Source of the DNA: Paracentrotus lividus
Taxonomy: Eukaryota; Echinodermata; Echinoidea; Camarodonta; Echinidae
DNA length: 64,000 nucleotides
Direction of reading: 5' to 3'
Assembly: GCA_940671915.1 (NCBI GenBank)
Contig: CALNVZ010003434.1
Location: 6,104,037-6,168,036 of the forward strand
Part shown: positions 35,375-46,695 of the stretch, piece after piece
How the letters are laid out: every line of letters begins with the position of its first letter
Numbering within the stretch: position 1 is the stretch's first letter
Translations under genes and position numbers: made by a program
The notes under the pieces: model-generated
The model's input: only the letters and a program-made list of their open reading frames with translations
The model's database searches: none
Told to the model about the DNA's origin: nothing

Positions 35375-36467
35375 GAGTGATTTCACGTTCCGGTGTGGTG
35401 TGGGTTAGTGTTTAGCAGAGTGAAATTCTGCTAAATCGAGCTCAAACACCGAGCTCAGATCATGAGAGTCGATACCGATTATCCAACACGCGCGGATCGA
35501 TAGCCTAACACCGTCGTCTGAAGAAAAATGGCGTCGACGCATTCGCTAGCTTACAGTACCGGTTTTGTTGTTTAAAAAACTGTTCGAATATACCTGAAGA
35601 AGGCACTAAAAGTTAGAATCATACAGTAAATCGAAATTAATCCTTCCTTCAAACCTCTCTTTGATACAAATCACCTCATGAGTGATATTTTTTGACAAAA
35701 CAGTAAGTTTACAGTTCATATTCGTCGGCAGTTTTTGCAAGCAGCAGGAAATGGAGCGTTACCTAGTTCACTCAAAGCCAGGCCGGGCCGCGCAGCGCGT
35801 TAGCCCCCAGACCCTATAATTTCGTACATCGGTTCAGATTAGCAGTGATTGATCATAGCCTTTTGTTCCTAAAATACAGATTGAGAAGACATCCATGTTG
35901 ATATTTATTCTCATACATTCACTACGGAATACCTTATTTTATATTTTCTAATAATTTTTTCCAATGAATTTAGATGAAATTTCTGGACCCTTGTTAGGCT
36001 TGAAGAGTAAGTAGCCAATTTGCGAATCCTTTCTCGTTAACCAAAAAGTAACCAATTTTGTAGTTCTTGAAGTACCCTCTTGGTAATCTATTAATTGATT
36101 AATTATTCTGTAAAATAAAGTATTGTTTCTCTGCCACTCGAGCCTCCACTGCCTTTTATTCACAAGACAAACCAAACGTTGGCCAACACCAACACTAACA
36201 CCGAGTGGTGAAATGAACTTTTTCTTAATCCCTAGGGGTTTAGTGTTAGTCAATGGAAATTGCACGTGAAATTTAACACGGCTGCAGACTTGGTTCAGCA
36301 GACGACATTGACACAAAATGAAACACCAGCAACCGGAAATACGTCAAAAATTTAGAGGTCAACAACCTAACAACCGATGAATTTTATTTCCATTCACGTT
36401 CGGTGTTAGATCAGACTTCTGCCCCAAAATAACACTAACACCATTATAACCAAACGTGAAATCACTC
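35375..36467. mobile_element. ~1.1-kb inverted-repeat transposon, copy A
   Basis: The left end GAGTGATTTCACGTTCCGGT and right end AACGTGAAATCACTC are inverted. In copy B (39306-40425) the left end is cleaner, as TGAGTGATTTCACGTTCGGT, and the right end reads CCAAACGTGAAATCACTCA. Internally the phrases GGTGTTAG/CTAACACC recur in both orientations. The open minus frame at 35948-36316 is not preserved in copy B and has no transposase motif, so the element is non-autonomous. Target duplications are not clear. Confidence 0.7.
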
Positions 36468-36922
36468 ACCTTGTACCGCGCGTTAGACTTTTTTTTTTTT
36501 GCCATCATTGGAGGGGGTGCAAGTTTAGATCCTAAGTTTCACTAAAGTCCGTCATCCATAATTAGTTTGTGGTTTAGGTTTTTTTTGTTTTGTATTTTCT
36601 TTATCTTTATTTTCCCCATTTCCTTTGTTTTGTTCATTTGTTGTTTTTTGCTTGTTGATGTTGTTTGTTTTTGCTTTTTAGGGGGGGGGGGGGTGTTTCG
36701 TTTGTTTTGTTTTTAGATGAGGAGAGGCCGCAAATTTCTGATTTCTAAAAGCAGTTTTAAACTGACGGGAAAACCTATAATAATTATTATTTGGTTTTTA
36801 AAAAATGCTTTACATATTACCCTGTTTACATAGTCTACGAACCACATGCATGTTTACATGCAGGTGCATGCATTCATAGGTTATTACTGGTGTGATGAAC
36901 ATAAGTGACATACTATCATTAC

Positions 36923-36998
36923 CTTCTATTATCAACGATTGTCTACAGATCCCATCTTGTTCAATGCGAGCTGCAGAAATTTCCTCAGCTGTCCGTCG
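36923..36998 (-). other. Candidate 5'-UTR exon, copy A
   Basis: On the minus strand a long pyrimidine tract ending TTTTTTACTAG precedes 76 bases that end AATAGAAG followed by GTAATGAT. Copy B has a better acceptor (TTTTTACAG). It is on the same strand as the SGNH gene and upstream of the 34661-34732 exon, so the two could belong to one leader. RNA evidence is lacking. Confidence 0.4.
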
Positions 36999-37314
36999 CT
37001 AGTAAAAAAAAAGAAGCAGAAGAAAACTTAGAAAAATTAAAAAAACGAATAAATAATCAGTGACACGTACATTGTACGTACGACTAATAACTAAGCCCCC
37101 CCCCCCCCCCCAAATCTCAACACATATCATGTAATGACCAGCGGTACGTAAAGATACGCTGTGTCGAATTTAAAGTAATATTTTTGGTGAATTAATTTGG
37201 TGAACCTCGAAATTCTCCGTAGTAATTAGAAAAGTCTTCCTCTGCAACCAATATCAAATTTGGCTACAAGAATGGCACGAGAAATCAAATATATCATTTT
37301 GAGCACATACATAC

Positions 37315-37330
37315 CTTCCACAGGTGTCCT
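37315..37330 (-). other. Possible micro-exon or 5' splice donor
   Basis: On the minus strand CACCTGTGGAAG is followed by GTATGTATG, a strong donor. An AG acceptor after a T tract lies only 16 bases upstream. The donor is the better part of this call. The exon might instead extend further upstream. The equivalent in copy B is altered by indels. Confidence 0.2.
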
Positions 37331-37489
37331 CTGTATTCGCGGCAGATAAAAAAAAAAAAAATAATAATAAAAAGAAAGACCTACTGAAAAAAGATCCAGA
37401 GTACGGCAATTACTGTTTTCTCCAAATATGTGACATGAGATTCAATGCTTTTTAAGCGTTTTGGGTGAATAGAAAAAGGTCAGAACATG

Positions 37490-37680
37490 CTCCCCAGGAG
37501 ACAGCATCCCCCGAGGACAGCTCCCCCTCAGAGAAACTCCCTGGAGGACATCCCCCGACAGGACAACTCTCCCCCTGAGACAAACTCCCCCTGGGAGACA
37601 ACCTATCCCCGCAGGACATTCTCCCGAGGACACAGGTCTCCCCCAAGGCTAGACTCCCCCGGATAGACATCCGCCCTCAT
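37490..37680. repeat. 15-bp minisatellite (GGACAACTCCCCCTG type), copy A
   Basis: A GC-rich array of GAGGACAACTCCCCC-like 15-mers. Because the unit is a multiple of three, the minus strand stays open in two frames and gives G/S/P/C-rich peptides, which are not genes. Arrays of the same unit occur at 41465-41660, 46620-46695 and 50001-50055. Confidence 0.85.
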
Positions 37681-38022
37681 TTAAATGCTATTATATATCA
37701 TGATTTATGCCACACCCCTTGTTTTTCTTTTCTGTTATAATCATGACTATATTACTTTTCTCATGAGTAACCCTTTGAATGACAAGGAGGGATGGGAATG
37801 GTTGTTTAATGCTAATATCATCCATGGAGACCACTTCCTTCCATCATGAATGGGCTTACTCTTCCCTCAAAAGGTGTTAGGTTTGGCCAGATTCATAGGC
37901 AACCGTCCATCGGAAAGAGGGGGGGGGGGTTTTGACCCCAGAAAAGGCAAAATTATGAAAATGCAAAGAAATAAAAAATATTGGCAAAAGAGAGGATAAC
38001 TAAATGGGTAACTTATAACCCG

Positions 38023-38263
38023 TTTCAGCATGCGTAAATATCCTTAACCCAGGAATAGGTGTGCTAAGAGGGCCTTATACCACGTACATGTATTCCTGGC
38101 GGTTAAGCTTAGCAAGCCTTCGGTTTCAGACGCTTTTACCAAAGTAGGTCTAGCACGGTAAATGAGTTGCGTACTACTCTGCGCCCGCTATAAAAGCAGG
38201 TAACCGGTAAATGCGAGCTTTAGTCCGGACAATTGGCGGCGCTAAAGTCTCGCAGTCTGAAAA
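38023..38263. mobile_element. Small MITE with TTTCAGACTGC ends, copy A
   Basis: The left end has GTTTCAGCATGCG and the right end CGCAGTCTGAAAA. Copy B is cleaner (41985-42230, TTTCAGACTGCA ... GCAGTCTGAAA). Internal text such as CTTAACCCAGGAATA and CCTGGCGGTTAAG is again inverted. About 240 bp, with no coding capacity. Confidence 0.55.
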
Positions 38264-38319
38264 CCAAACCGTGCTAAGGTAAATGGGGCAAGCATTAGCA
38301 AATCAATGAAAATGTGTCA

Positions 38320-38780
38320 TAATAGCATAATTATCGTAACTGATAACACAGTAAAGAAAAAACAATGAATAACATAAGTGCAAAAGAGTAAAAAACAATT
38401 GATAACATTAGAAAGAGAGATAAAACAATGAATAACCATTAGGAAAGATAGAAACAAAACATATAACATAAGAACAAAAGAAAAAAACAATAAATAACTA
38501 AGGAATAAAGAGAAAAACAATAAATAAACACGGAGAAAAGAGGAATAACAATGAATAATAAGGAAAAAAGAGGAAAACAACAGAATAACATAATGAAAGA
38601 TAGAAAAACTGGGATAACATTTATAGAAAAAGAAAAAATCACAAGAATAACATAAAGAAAAAAGAAAAAAACGAAGGGACTACATAAGGAAATAGGAGAA
38701 AAAACATGAAAAACAAAGAAGAAGAAAACATAGAAAACATAAGGAAAGAAGAGAATAAGAGGAAATTGAAGAAACGAAGA
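38320..38780. repeat. 30-bp A-rich minisatellite, copy A
   Basis: Units like AATAACATAAGGAAAAAGAG plus AAAAACAATG recur about 14 times. The unit length, a multiple of three, produces long F/L/S-rich minus-strand frames that should not be read as membrane proteins. Confidence 0.85.
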
Positions 38781-39305
38781 ACTGAAAATAGAAGAATCAT
38801 TAAATTCATGATACGCGCAAATAGTAACTGGGGTAAGAATACTCAGTGGTCGAAAGCATTGAATTACTTTAACCCGGAGCTGGCCAGACTGCGTTTTATT
38901 GGGCCATGTGTTGTGACACACCAATGTTCTTAAATATTGTACAATAATCAATGTGGCGCATTTCCATGAAAACGTGTCTGTAACTTTTAAAACTCTAATT
39001 AACCCACATAAGTATACATTTTCCGAAGCTGAATGACTGAGGAGTTCAGAAATGCCCTTTAAATTAACATAGGGGCGCCCTTGAAGTTAGATCTTAAAAG
39101 CCTGGAAAATTTCATGAAATCTCTCTTACGGGCGTGTGTCCCATGCACCCGTCTTGAGGCTCCGCTGAGTTTGCTCTTGGACGAAAAAACAAAAAAAACA
39201 TGCCTTGATATTGAACTGGTATAAAAGCTTTAATAAAAAATAATTGATCATACAGCACCTATATGTATCGATCGATCGATCTCGTAAAATGAACGGAATG
39301 TATAT

Positions 39306-40425
39306 TGAGTGATTTCACGTTCGGTGTTGGTGTTGGTGTTAGTGTTAGCAGAGTGAAATTCTGCTAAAATCGAGCTCAAACACCGAGCTCAGCATCATGA
39401 GAGTCGATACCGATATCCAACACGCGCGGATCGATAGCCTAACACCGTCGGTCTGAAGAAAAATGGCGTCCGACGCAATTCGATAGCTACAGTAGACCGT
39501 TTGTGTTTAAAAAACTGTTCGAATATACCTGAAGAAGCACTAAAAGGCTTAGAACATACCAGTAAATTCGAAATTAATCCCTTCTTCAAAACCCTCTTTG
39601 ATACAAATTCACCTCATGATCGATATTTTTTGACAAAACAGTAAGTTTTACAGTTCATTATTCCGGCAGTTTTTGCAAGCAGCAGGAAATGGAGCGTTCC
39701 TAGTTCAGCTTCAAAAGCCAGGCCGGGCGCCGCAGCGCGTAGCCCCCAGACCCTATAATTTCGTACATTCGGTTCAGATTAAGCAAGTGATTGATCATAT
39801 GCCTTTTGGTTCCTAAAATACAGATTGAGAAGACAACCATGTATGATCATTTATTCCTCAATACGATTCACTACGGAATAACCTTATTTTAATTTTCTAA
39901 TTAATTTTTCCAATGAATTTGATGAAATTTCTTGACCCTTGTTAGGCTTGAAGAGTAAGTAGCCAATTGCGAATCCTCTCGTTAACCAAAAAGGTAACCA
40001 ATTTTGTAGTCTTGAAGTACCCTCTTTGGTTAATCCTATTAATTGATTATTATTCTTAAAATAAAGTATTGTTTCTCTGCCACTACGGAGCCTCCACTGC
40101 CTTAATTATTCACAAGACAAACCAAACGTTTGGCCAACACCAACACTAACACGAGTGGTGAAATGAACTTTTTCTTACATCCCTAGGCGGTTTAGTGTTA
40201 GTCAATGGAAATTGCACGTGAAATTTAACACCGGCTGCAGACTTGGTCAGCAGACGACATTTGACACAAAATGAAAAACACCAGCAACCGGAAATACGTC
40301 AAAATTTAGAGGTCAACACCTAACACCGACTGATTTTATTTCCATTTCACGTTCGGTGTTAGATCAGACTTCTGCCCCAAAATAAACACTAACACCGATT
40401 ATAACACCAAACGTGAAATCACTCA
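39306..40425. mobile_element. ~1.1-kb inverted-repeat transposon, copy B
   Basis: Bounded by TGAGTGATTTCACGTTCGGT and ACGTGAAATCACTCA. The internal direct and inverted phrases GGTGTTAGTGTTAG and CAACACCAACACTAACAC form a subterminal pattern. A tract after the right end is T-rich. It is the counterpart of 35375-36467. Confidence 0.7.
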
Positions 40426-40901
40426 TTGTACCGGCGTTAGACTTTTTTTTTTTTGCCATCATTGGAGGGGGTGCAAGTTTAGATCCTAGTTTCACTAAAG
40501 TCCGTCATCCATTATTAGTTTTGTGTTTAGGTTTTTGTTTTGTTTTGTATTTTTCTTTATCTTTATTTTCCCCATTTCCTTTTGTTTTTGTTCATTTGTT
40601 GTTTTTTGCTGTTGATGTTGTTTGTTTGTTTGCTTTTTAAGGGGGGGGGGGGGGGGGGGTGTTTCGTTTTGTTTTGTTTTTAGATGGAGGGAGAGGCCGC
40701 AAATTTCTGATTTTCTAAAAGCAGTTTTAAACCTGACCGGGAAAACCTATAATAATATTATTTGGTTTTTAAAAAATGCTTTACATATATTACCCTGTTT
40801 ACATGAGTCTACGATACCACATGCATGTTTACATGCAGGCTGCCATGCATTCATAGGTATACCTGGGTGGAGTGAACATAAGTGGACATACTAATCATTA
40901 C

Positions 40902-40978
40902 CTTCTATTATTCAACGATTGTCTACAGATCCCATCTGTTCAATGCGAGCTGCAGGAAATTTCCTCAGCTGTCCGTCG
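40902..40978 (-). other. Candidate 5'-UTR exon, copy B
   Basis: The same exon-like block as 36923-36998, here with a CTTTTTACAG acceptor and a GAAG/GTAATGATT donor. If the duplication is real, the gene has two copies of this leader exon. If it is an assembly product, only one exists. Confidence 0.4.
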
Positions 40979-41464
40979 CTGTAAAAAGAAAGAAGCAGAA
41001 GAAAACTTAGAAAAATTAAAAAACGAATAAAATAATCAGTGACACGTACATTGTACGTACGACTAATAACTAAGCCCCCCCCCCCCCCCCCCCCCAAATC
41101 TCAACACATATCATGTAATGAGCCAGGGTACGTAAAGATACGCTGTGTCGAATTTAAAGTAATATTTTTTGGTGAATTAATTTGTGAACCTCGAAATTCT
41201 CCGTAGTAATTAAGAAAGTCTTCCTCTGCAACCAGAATATCAAATTTGGCTACAAGAATGTCAGAGAAATCAAATATATCATTTTGAGCACATACATACC
41301 TTTCACACAGGTGCCTCTTATTGGGCAGATTAAAAAAAAAAAAAAATAATAATCAAAAGAAAGACACTGAAAAAAGATCCAAGAGTACGGGCAAGTATAT
41401 GTTTTCCAAAATGTTGAACATGAGATCAATGCTTTTTAAGCGTTTTGGGGATATAGAAAAAAGG

Positions 41465-41660
41465 TTCTAGGACATCTCCCCCAGAGGACAGCTCCCCCGG
41501 AGGACAGCTCCCCCCAGGAAAACTCCCCTGGAGGACAACTCCCCCGCAGGACATCTCCCCCTGAGGACAACTCCCCTGGAGGACAACTTCCCCGCAGGAC
41601 ATCTCCCCCGGAGGACAGGTCCCCCCAAGGGCAACTCCCCCGGATGACATCTCCCCTCAC
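41465..41660. repeat. 15-bp minisatellite, copy B
   Basis: About 13 units of GGAGGACAACTCCCC-type sequence. Overlapping open frames on the minus strand repeat GGDVL-GSCPP-GELSS, which follows directly from the 15-base unit. Confidence 0.9.
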
Positions 41661-41984
41661 TTTAAATGCTTTATATATTGATTTTATGCCAACCCCTTGG
41701 TTTTTCTTTCTGTTATAATCATGACTATAGTACTTTTCTCATGGAGTAACCCTTCTGTAATGACAAGCAGGGATGGGAATGGTTGTTTAATTGCTAATCA
41801 TCCATTGGAACCACTCCTTCCAATCTATGAATGGCTACTCCTTCCCTCAAAAGGTTGTTAGGTTTGGCAGATTCATAGGAACCCCATCGAAATGTGACCC
41901 TCAGAAAAGGAAAATTAATGAAAATGCAAGAAATAAAAGAAATATTGCAAAAAGGAAGGATACTAAATGGGGAACTTATACCCT

Positions 41985-42230
41985 TTTCAGACTGCAGTTA
42001 AAATCCTTAACCCCAGGAAATAGGTGGTGCTAAGGGGGGGCCTTAGTACCACCTACATGTATTTCCTGGGGTTAAGCTTAGCATGCTTCGGTTTCAGACT
42101 GCGTTTTACCAAAGTAGGCTAGCACGGTAAATAGTACGGTACTATCTGGCCCTGCTATTAAAAAGCAGGGTAAGCCGGGTAATTGCGGAGTTAGCCGGGC
42201 AATTGCGGTGCTAAGAGTTGCAGTCTGAAA
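41985..42230. mobile_element. Small MITE with TTTCAGACTGC ends, copy B
   Basis: Ends TTTCAGACTGCA and GCAGTCTGAAA are inverted. Inside, CTTAACCCCAGGAAATAGGT faces ATTTCCTGGGGTTAAG. Related CAGTCTGAAA ends bracket 45354-45436. Confidence 0.6.
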
Positions 42231-42309
42231 CCAAACCGTGCTAAGGAAAAGTGGGGCTAAGCATTAGCAAATCAATGAAAATGTGGTCATGAATATGCAT
42301 AATTATTCG

Positions 42310-42780
42310 TAAACTTGATAACACAAGTAAAGAGAAAAACAATGAATAACATAAGGAAAAGGAGAAAAACAATGGATAACATTAGGAAAGAGAGATAAAA
42401 CAATGAATAACATTAGGAAAGATAGAAAAACAAGAAATAACATAAGGACAAAAAGAAAAACAATAAATAACATAAGGAAAAAGAGAAAAACAATAAATAA
42501 CACGAGGAAAAAGAGAAAAACAATGAATAATATAAGGAAAAAGAGGGGGGAAAACAACAATGAATAACATAATGAAAGATAGAAAAACATGGGATAACAT
42601 TTATAAGGAAAAAGAGAAAAAAACAAGGAATAACATAAAGAAAAAAGAAAAAAAACAAGGAATAACATAAGGAAAAGGAGAAAAACAATGAATAACAAAA
42701 GGAAAGATAGAAAACATAGAATAACATAAGGAAAGAGAGAAAAACATTGAAGAACGTGAAGAAATAGAATGAAATCATTA
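42310..42780. repeat. 30-bp A-rich minisatellite, copy B
   Basis: AACATAAGGAAAAAGAGAAA-type units, about 15 copies, open on the minus strand in two frames as a repeated LFIVFLFFLM-like peptide. Confidence 0.85.
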
Positions 42781-43349
42781 ATATTCATGATCCAGCAAAT
42801 AGTCTGGGGTTAAGGAATACCCAGTGTGAAAAGCATTGAATTTCTTAAACCCGGCTGGCCATGCGTTTTAAGTTGGGCCCATGTTGTGTGACACACTCAA
42901 AATTTGTACTAATCGTGCGCATTTCCATGAAAGTGGCTGTAACTTTTTAAAACTTTATATTAACCCCACATAAGTATACATTTTCCGGAAGCTGAATGAC
43001 TGAGGAGTTCAGAAATGCGCTTAAAATTAACATAGGTGGCGCCCTTGAAAGGTTATGAATCTTAAAGCCTGAAAATTTCATGAAAAAAGATGGCTTTGGA
43101 AAAAAAAATTGCAAAAAAATACTGCTTACCCTACAACAGTATTTACTGCAGATTTGAACTCGTCACATTTAGAGCTTTCCAAACATGTATAACTTTCTAT
43201 ACCCTGGTGGAGTTTACCGCATTTTGCTCCAGGCTGGAGAGATGACTTCGAAAATTTCAATTTTTTAAAAGAAAATGTACCTTGTTGCCGTGTTCTAAGT
43301 ACTGTAACTCGCTGTTTAAGATACTAGACATGCAATGAAGAATCCTATA

Positions 43350-43817
43350 CAGTGCGTATCAATAAAAACGGGACAGTTTTGAAAAGTCTGTCCAAATTTT
43401 GTTTTAAATTATGATGTCTATATTTTGATGTTAATAGATGCTCTGAAGTCTTATCTTTCAAATGCCATTTAAAACGATAAGTTTCGTTCATGCTTGAGCG
43501 CACACGGAACGTTTTTGTCGGGGGTCAAAAAAAGGCTTGCGCACAAAATGGAAGAAAATGAAATATATGATCATCAGACTTTTTGCTTATCAGCAGTCTT
43601 CCTCTTCACCTTTTCATTATCTTTGCCTTTATTTTTGAATTCTGCTTTCAAAATTCATTTACAAAGCTTTTTATTTACTTTAATCGTTTTTGTTTTTGTT
43701 TTCATTTTAATATGTTATTTTTTTTAGCAATAAATATTCCTTCAAAAATTAAAAAAAAAAAAAAAAAAAAATTGTCAACCAAAGAAAGGTGATTTGGTTG
43801 TTTGGTTAATTGATTGG

Positions 43818-43864
<47 letters not shown>

Positions 43865-44751
43865 CTTTGTTTGTTTCATTCATGCTTGAGCGAACACGGA
43901 AAGTTTTTGTCGGGGATTAAGAAAAATAAAGAACAAAAGAGAAGAAAACAAAGAGCTTTGGTTAAATTCAAAGGTTATTGTTTACTCTGAATCATTTTCA
44001 TTCTGGTGCTCCCATTCGGATTGATTGTTGCTTGACACTGATCAATGATTATGTTAGTCTTTTGAGTCGATTTCCTATGATTCTTCCAACAATTTAATCA
44101 ATCATTTGAACATTTAATCAAAAAGTTATTTATCAACCAATCAATTATTAAACAAAACAATGAATTAATCGAACGATTGATCATTCGAAAGGTCAATCTA
44201 TCAATCCTTCATTCAATCAATCAATAAATCAATTCATCAATCAAATAATCAATCAAGCAAGCAAACGAATAAACAAAGTAATCAATCAATCAACTAATCA
44301 ACCAACCAACCAAATCCCCTTGCTTGGGTTGACAATTTGTTTTTTTTTCAAGTTTGAAGGAATGTTCAATGCTAAAAGATAACATGTTGACATGAAAAAC
44401 AAAACAAAACAAAAACACAATCAAGTAAATACATAGCTTTGTAAATGAATTTTGAAAGCACAATTCGAAAATAATTGCAAAGATAATGAAAAGGTTAAAA
44501 GGAAGTCTGATTAGCAAGAAGTCTGATGATCATATTTCTCATTTTCTTCCTTTTTGTGCGCAAGCCTTTTTTTGAGCCCCCGACAAATACGTTCCGTGTG
44601 CGCTCAAGCATGAACGAAACTTATCTTTTTAAATGGCATTTGAAAGATAGGACTTCAGAGCATCTATTAACATCAAAATATATACATCACAATTTAAAAT
44701 GAAATTTTGACAGACTTTTCAAAACTGTCCCGTTTTTATTGATACGCACTG
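43350..44751. mobile_element. Tc1/mariner-like foldback element, 1.4 kb, TA flanks
   Basis: The ends CAGTGCGTATCAATAAAAAC and GTTTTTATTGATACGCACTG are perfect inverses and both are flanked by TA (43348 and 44752), the Tc1/mariner target duplication. The inverted arms extend about 430 bp, with GAGCGCACACGGAACGTTTT facing ACGTTCCGTGTGCGCTC, and CTTTTTTTGAGCCC facing GGGTCAAAAAAAGG. The middle holds GATT/AATC tetranucleotide repeats and a further partial copy of the CATGCTTGAGCG segment near 43880. Short serine/phenylalanine frames mirror each other in the arms. No transposase is present. Confidence 0.85.
43805..43865. repeat. GATT tetranucleotide microsatellite
   Basis: About 15 units of GATT inside the foldback element, mirrored by AATC-rich text at 44200-44310. 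Confidence 0.95.
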
Positions 44752-45339
44752 TATAAGTTGGTAAGGCAGAGAGAAGTAGCAAAGTAGTACTGACATGTGA
44801 AAGTCCCTTTATCTTGGTAAACATTAACCATAATGTCCTATATAAAAGCCCTTTAGCTACATAAAGAAATTGTCATTCATATAGTACAGTCACAATGTAC
44901 TAAAGTGTACAACACTAAACTGTTTTATGGATCATAGACTAGCGAAATTACATTTTGCAAGTGTTTCAGAAGGGTGAATGCATTTCAATTAAAAAAAAAA
45001 ACATCTCTGAACATGATTTAACTCTGTTTTACAGCACATGTACCACATTTGCTGCGCGGCTCCTCCTGCGCGGCTCCTCCTCCACCCCTGACTCTCGTTA
45101 ATTAACAGTTAATTAAAAGACAATGATGAAATTTTAACATTTTTCAAAACATGTATTTTGTTGCCCTACCTGAGAGCTTTAATTTAAGACCAAATTCAGC
45201 TATATAGCTTGTATAGTTTTTAAGTAAATCAATAAACGAAATCAAATTTGAGGAGCAGATGTCACAACTCCACCTTTTTATTAAAGGGCCCAACTCAAAA
45301 CGCATGGCCGGCTATAAAGCAAATAGCATGGGGTTAAGA
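44752..45339. other. Intergenic, no gene seen
   Basis: Includes a short tandem duplication GCTGCGCGGCTCCTCC at 45050-45080. No coding region. Confidence 0.4.
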
Positions 45340-45440
45340 AACACAGTCTAAAAGCAAAAAAAAAGATAGTACGGGGTTAAGGATAGTATGGGGTTAAGGA
45401 TAGTACAGGGTTAAGAAATAGCAGTCTGAAAAGGGTATTA
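45340..45440. repeat. 17-21-bp tandem repeat (GATAGTACGGGGTTAAG)
   Basis: Three to four units of GATAGTACGGGGTTAAG, bounded by ACAGTCTAAAA and GCAGTCTGAAAA. It shares vocabulary with the small MITE at 41985-42230. Confidence 0.6.
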
Positions 45441-45512
45441 GATACGAAGCTACAGGAGTAGAAAAGAGCACGAAGGGCGAGTTGACCTACATATCTCTAG
45501 TCGTCTTCAGCA

Positions 45513-45530
45513 GGGGGGGGGGGGGGGGGG
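45513..45530. repeat. Long poly-G tract
   Basis: Close to 18-20 consecutive G followed by AGGGGG. It could form a G-quadruplex in the DNA or transcript. Exact length is unreliable in homopolymers. Confidence 0.8.
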
Positions 45531-45539
45531 AGGGGGCTA

Positions 45540-46619
45540 GCCATGATAATTAAACTTTAATTAATGATTGATCACACCATAAACAAATTAAAACGGGCGC
45601 AAAAGTTTAAACGAGCACACAATTTTGATTTATCAAACAAGAAATTCACAAAAATCAACTCAAACATCATCACCTGTTTTGTCAGTTTTACAAGGATTAA
45701 TGTAATACAATCATTGTCATTGGGTTTACGATTTTACAGACAATTGTTTTGCATAATTTTATCCAAAACAAACTGAATATTCACATCTGAATGGTGTGTG
45801 TTCATAAGTATGCACTTGCACAGCTTTGCATTCATGCCGTGTGTTCGCTATCATAAGAGGGTGTTATTGCAACTAGTGTTCGTATGAAAATAACTCCAGA
45901 AGTAGATGAAAATTAAAACATCTCGGCATATCAACCAATTTTTCAGCATTTCCGTCAACATATCCGATGAAAACGTTTATAATTTTAAAACATTTGCTGA
46001 AACAAGCCAAAACAAAACAAAACCCTTGTATCAAATTATGTGCATGTATTTTTGGATAATTGAAGAGGTGTGATTTAAAGTTTTCCACTTGACGCTTAGC
46101 GCTCGAAAATCCCTTTTTTTTTCCTTTTCTTTTATTTCATTTTATTTTTTTTTTTGGCTAAAAGAAAGGTGGTTGTCACCGTTTGTTTTAAAAAGAATAA
46201 CAACAACACAAAACCCATAAAAGTAACAAATATACTGCTTCAGGTCATTTTAGTCAAAATGTTCGGCTCACGCTTCGCGCTCAAAAAACATCCCTTCAAA
46301 ACGATCATTGTTTTCATTTTTCGAACCCCCGCAAAAATCCTAAGTACGGGCCTGACATACTCTAAAATCTAATCAGATCATCTTCCTATGGTGATTTAAG
46401 ATTTAAGATATCTCTCTCTCTCTAACTCTTTTGACAATAAAATTTGGTTCCAATAGCAGTGCGCCTCTACAGCTGCCAAACTTAACACCATTCCCCGGAA
46501 AAAAACGAAAATTACCAAAGATTTTGTATTTCCATAAATGGCTATTTCAGTTAAAAAAAAAAAAAAAAAAAAAGATCGCAAATGGAGCAAAAAATTAATG
46601 AGTCCATGTGGATCTCTTC
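45540..46619. other. Intergenic with dispersed-repeat scraps
   Basis: 46085-46110 and 46260-46290 carry GCTTAGCGCTCG and GGCTCACGCTTCGCGCTC, scraps of the CG-rich dispersed repeat seen again at 50060, 51150 and 53640. The 46370-46400 text resembles the satellite near the window start. No gene is called. Confidence 0.4.
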
Positions 46620-46695
46620 TCCAGAGTGGTTGAGTTGTCATCCGGGGGACTTGTCCTCCGGGGGAGTTGTCCTCCCGGGGAGTTGTACTCGGGGG
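46620..46695. repeat. 15-bp minisatellite, left part of interrupted array
   Basis: GGGGGACTTGTCCTCC, GGGGGAGTTGTCCTCC units end at the terminus of the element at 46696. The array resumes at 50001. Confidence 0.85.

Larger units (their letters stand above)
35197..39118. repeat. 3.9-kb tandem duplication, unit A
   Basis: Begins with GGGCGTGTGTCCCATGCACC and ends with AAAATTTCATGAAA. All of it recurs in the same order at 39130-43085. The copies differ by frequent one-base indels, often in homopolymers (for example GAGTTGCTCTGG against GAGTTTGCTCTTGG). The unit contains an ~1.1-kb inverted-repeat element, a candidate UTR exon, a 15-bp and a 30-bp minisatellite and a small MITE. The 25-N gap immediately before it makes an assembly duplication likely. 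Confidence 0.9.
39130..43085. repeat. 3.9-kb tandem duplication, unit B
   Basis: Collinear with 35197-39118 at high identity, apart from many single-base indels. It continues past the end of unit A into unique DNA (AAAAAGATGGCTTTGG at 43083). The two units are separated by only about 11 bases. No difference between them looks functional. Confidence 0.9.

Noticed and set aside
35948..36316. 122-codon minus-strand frame inside the 1.1-kb element
   Set aside because: It is broken in the second copy by indels and has no transposase motif.
37442..37670. Glycine/cysteine-rich frames over the 15-bp minisatellite (also 41426-41660)
   Set aside because: Two overlapping frames are open only because the unit is 15 bases. 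There is no start context or conserved domain.
38317..38951. Hydrophobic F/L/S-rich frames of 87 and 170 codons (and their counterparts at 42303-42788)
   Set aside because: They come from a 30-bp minisatellite whose unit is a multiple of three, and several frames are open at once.
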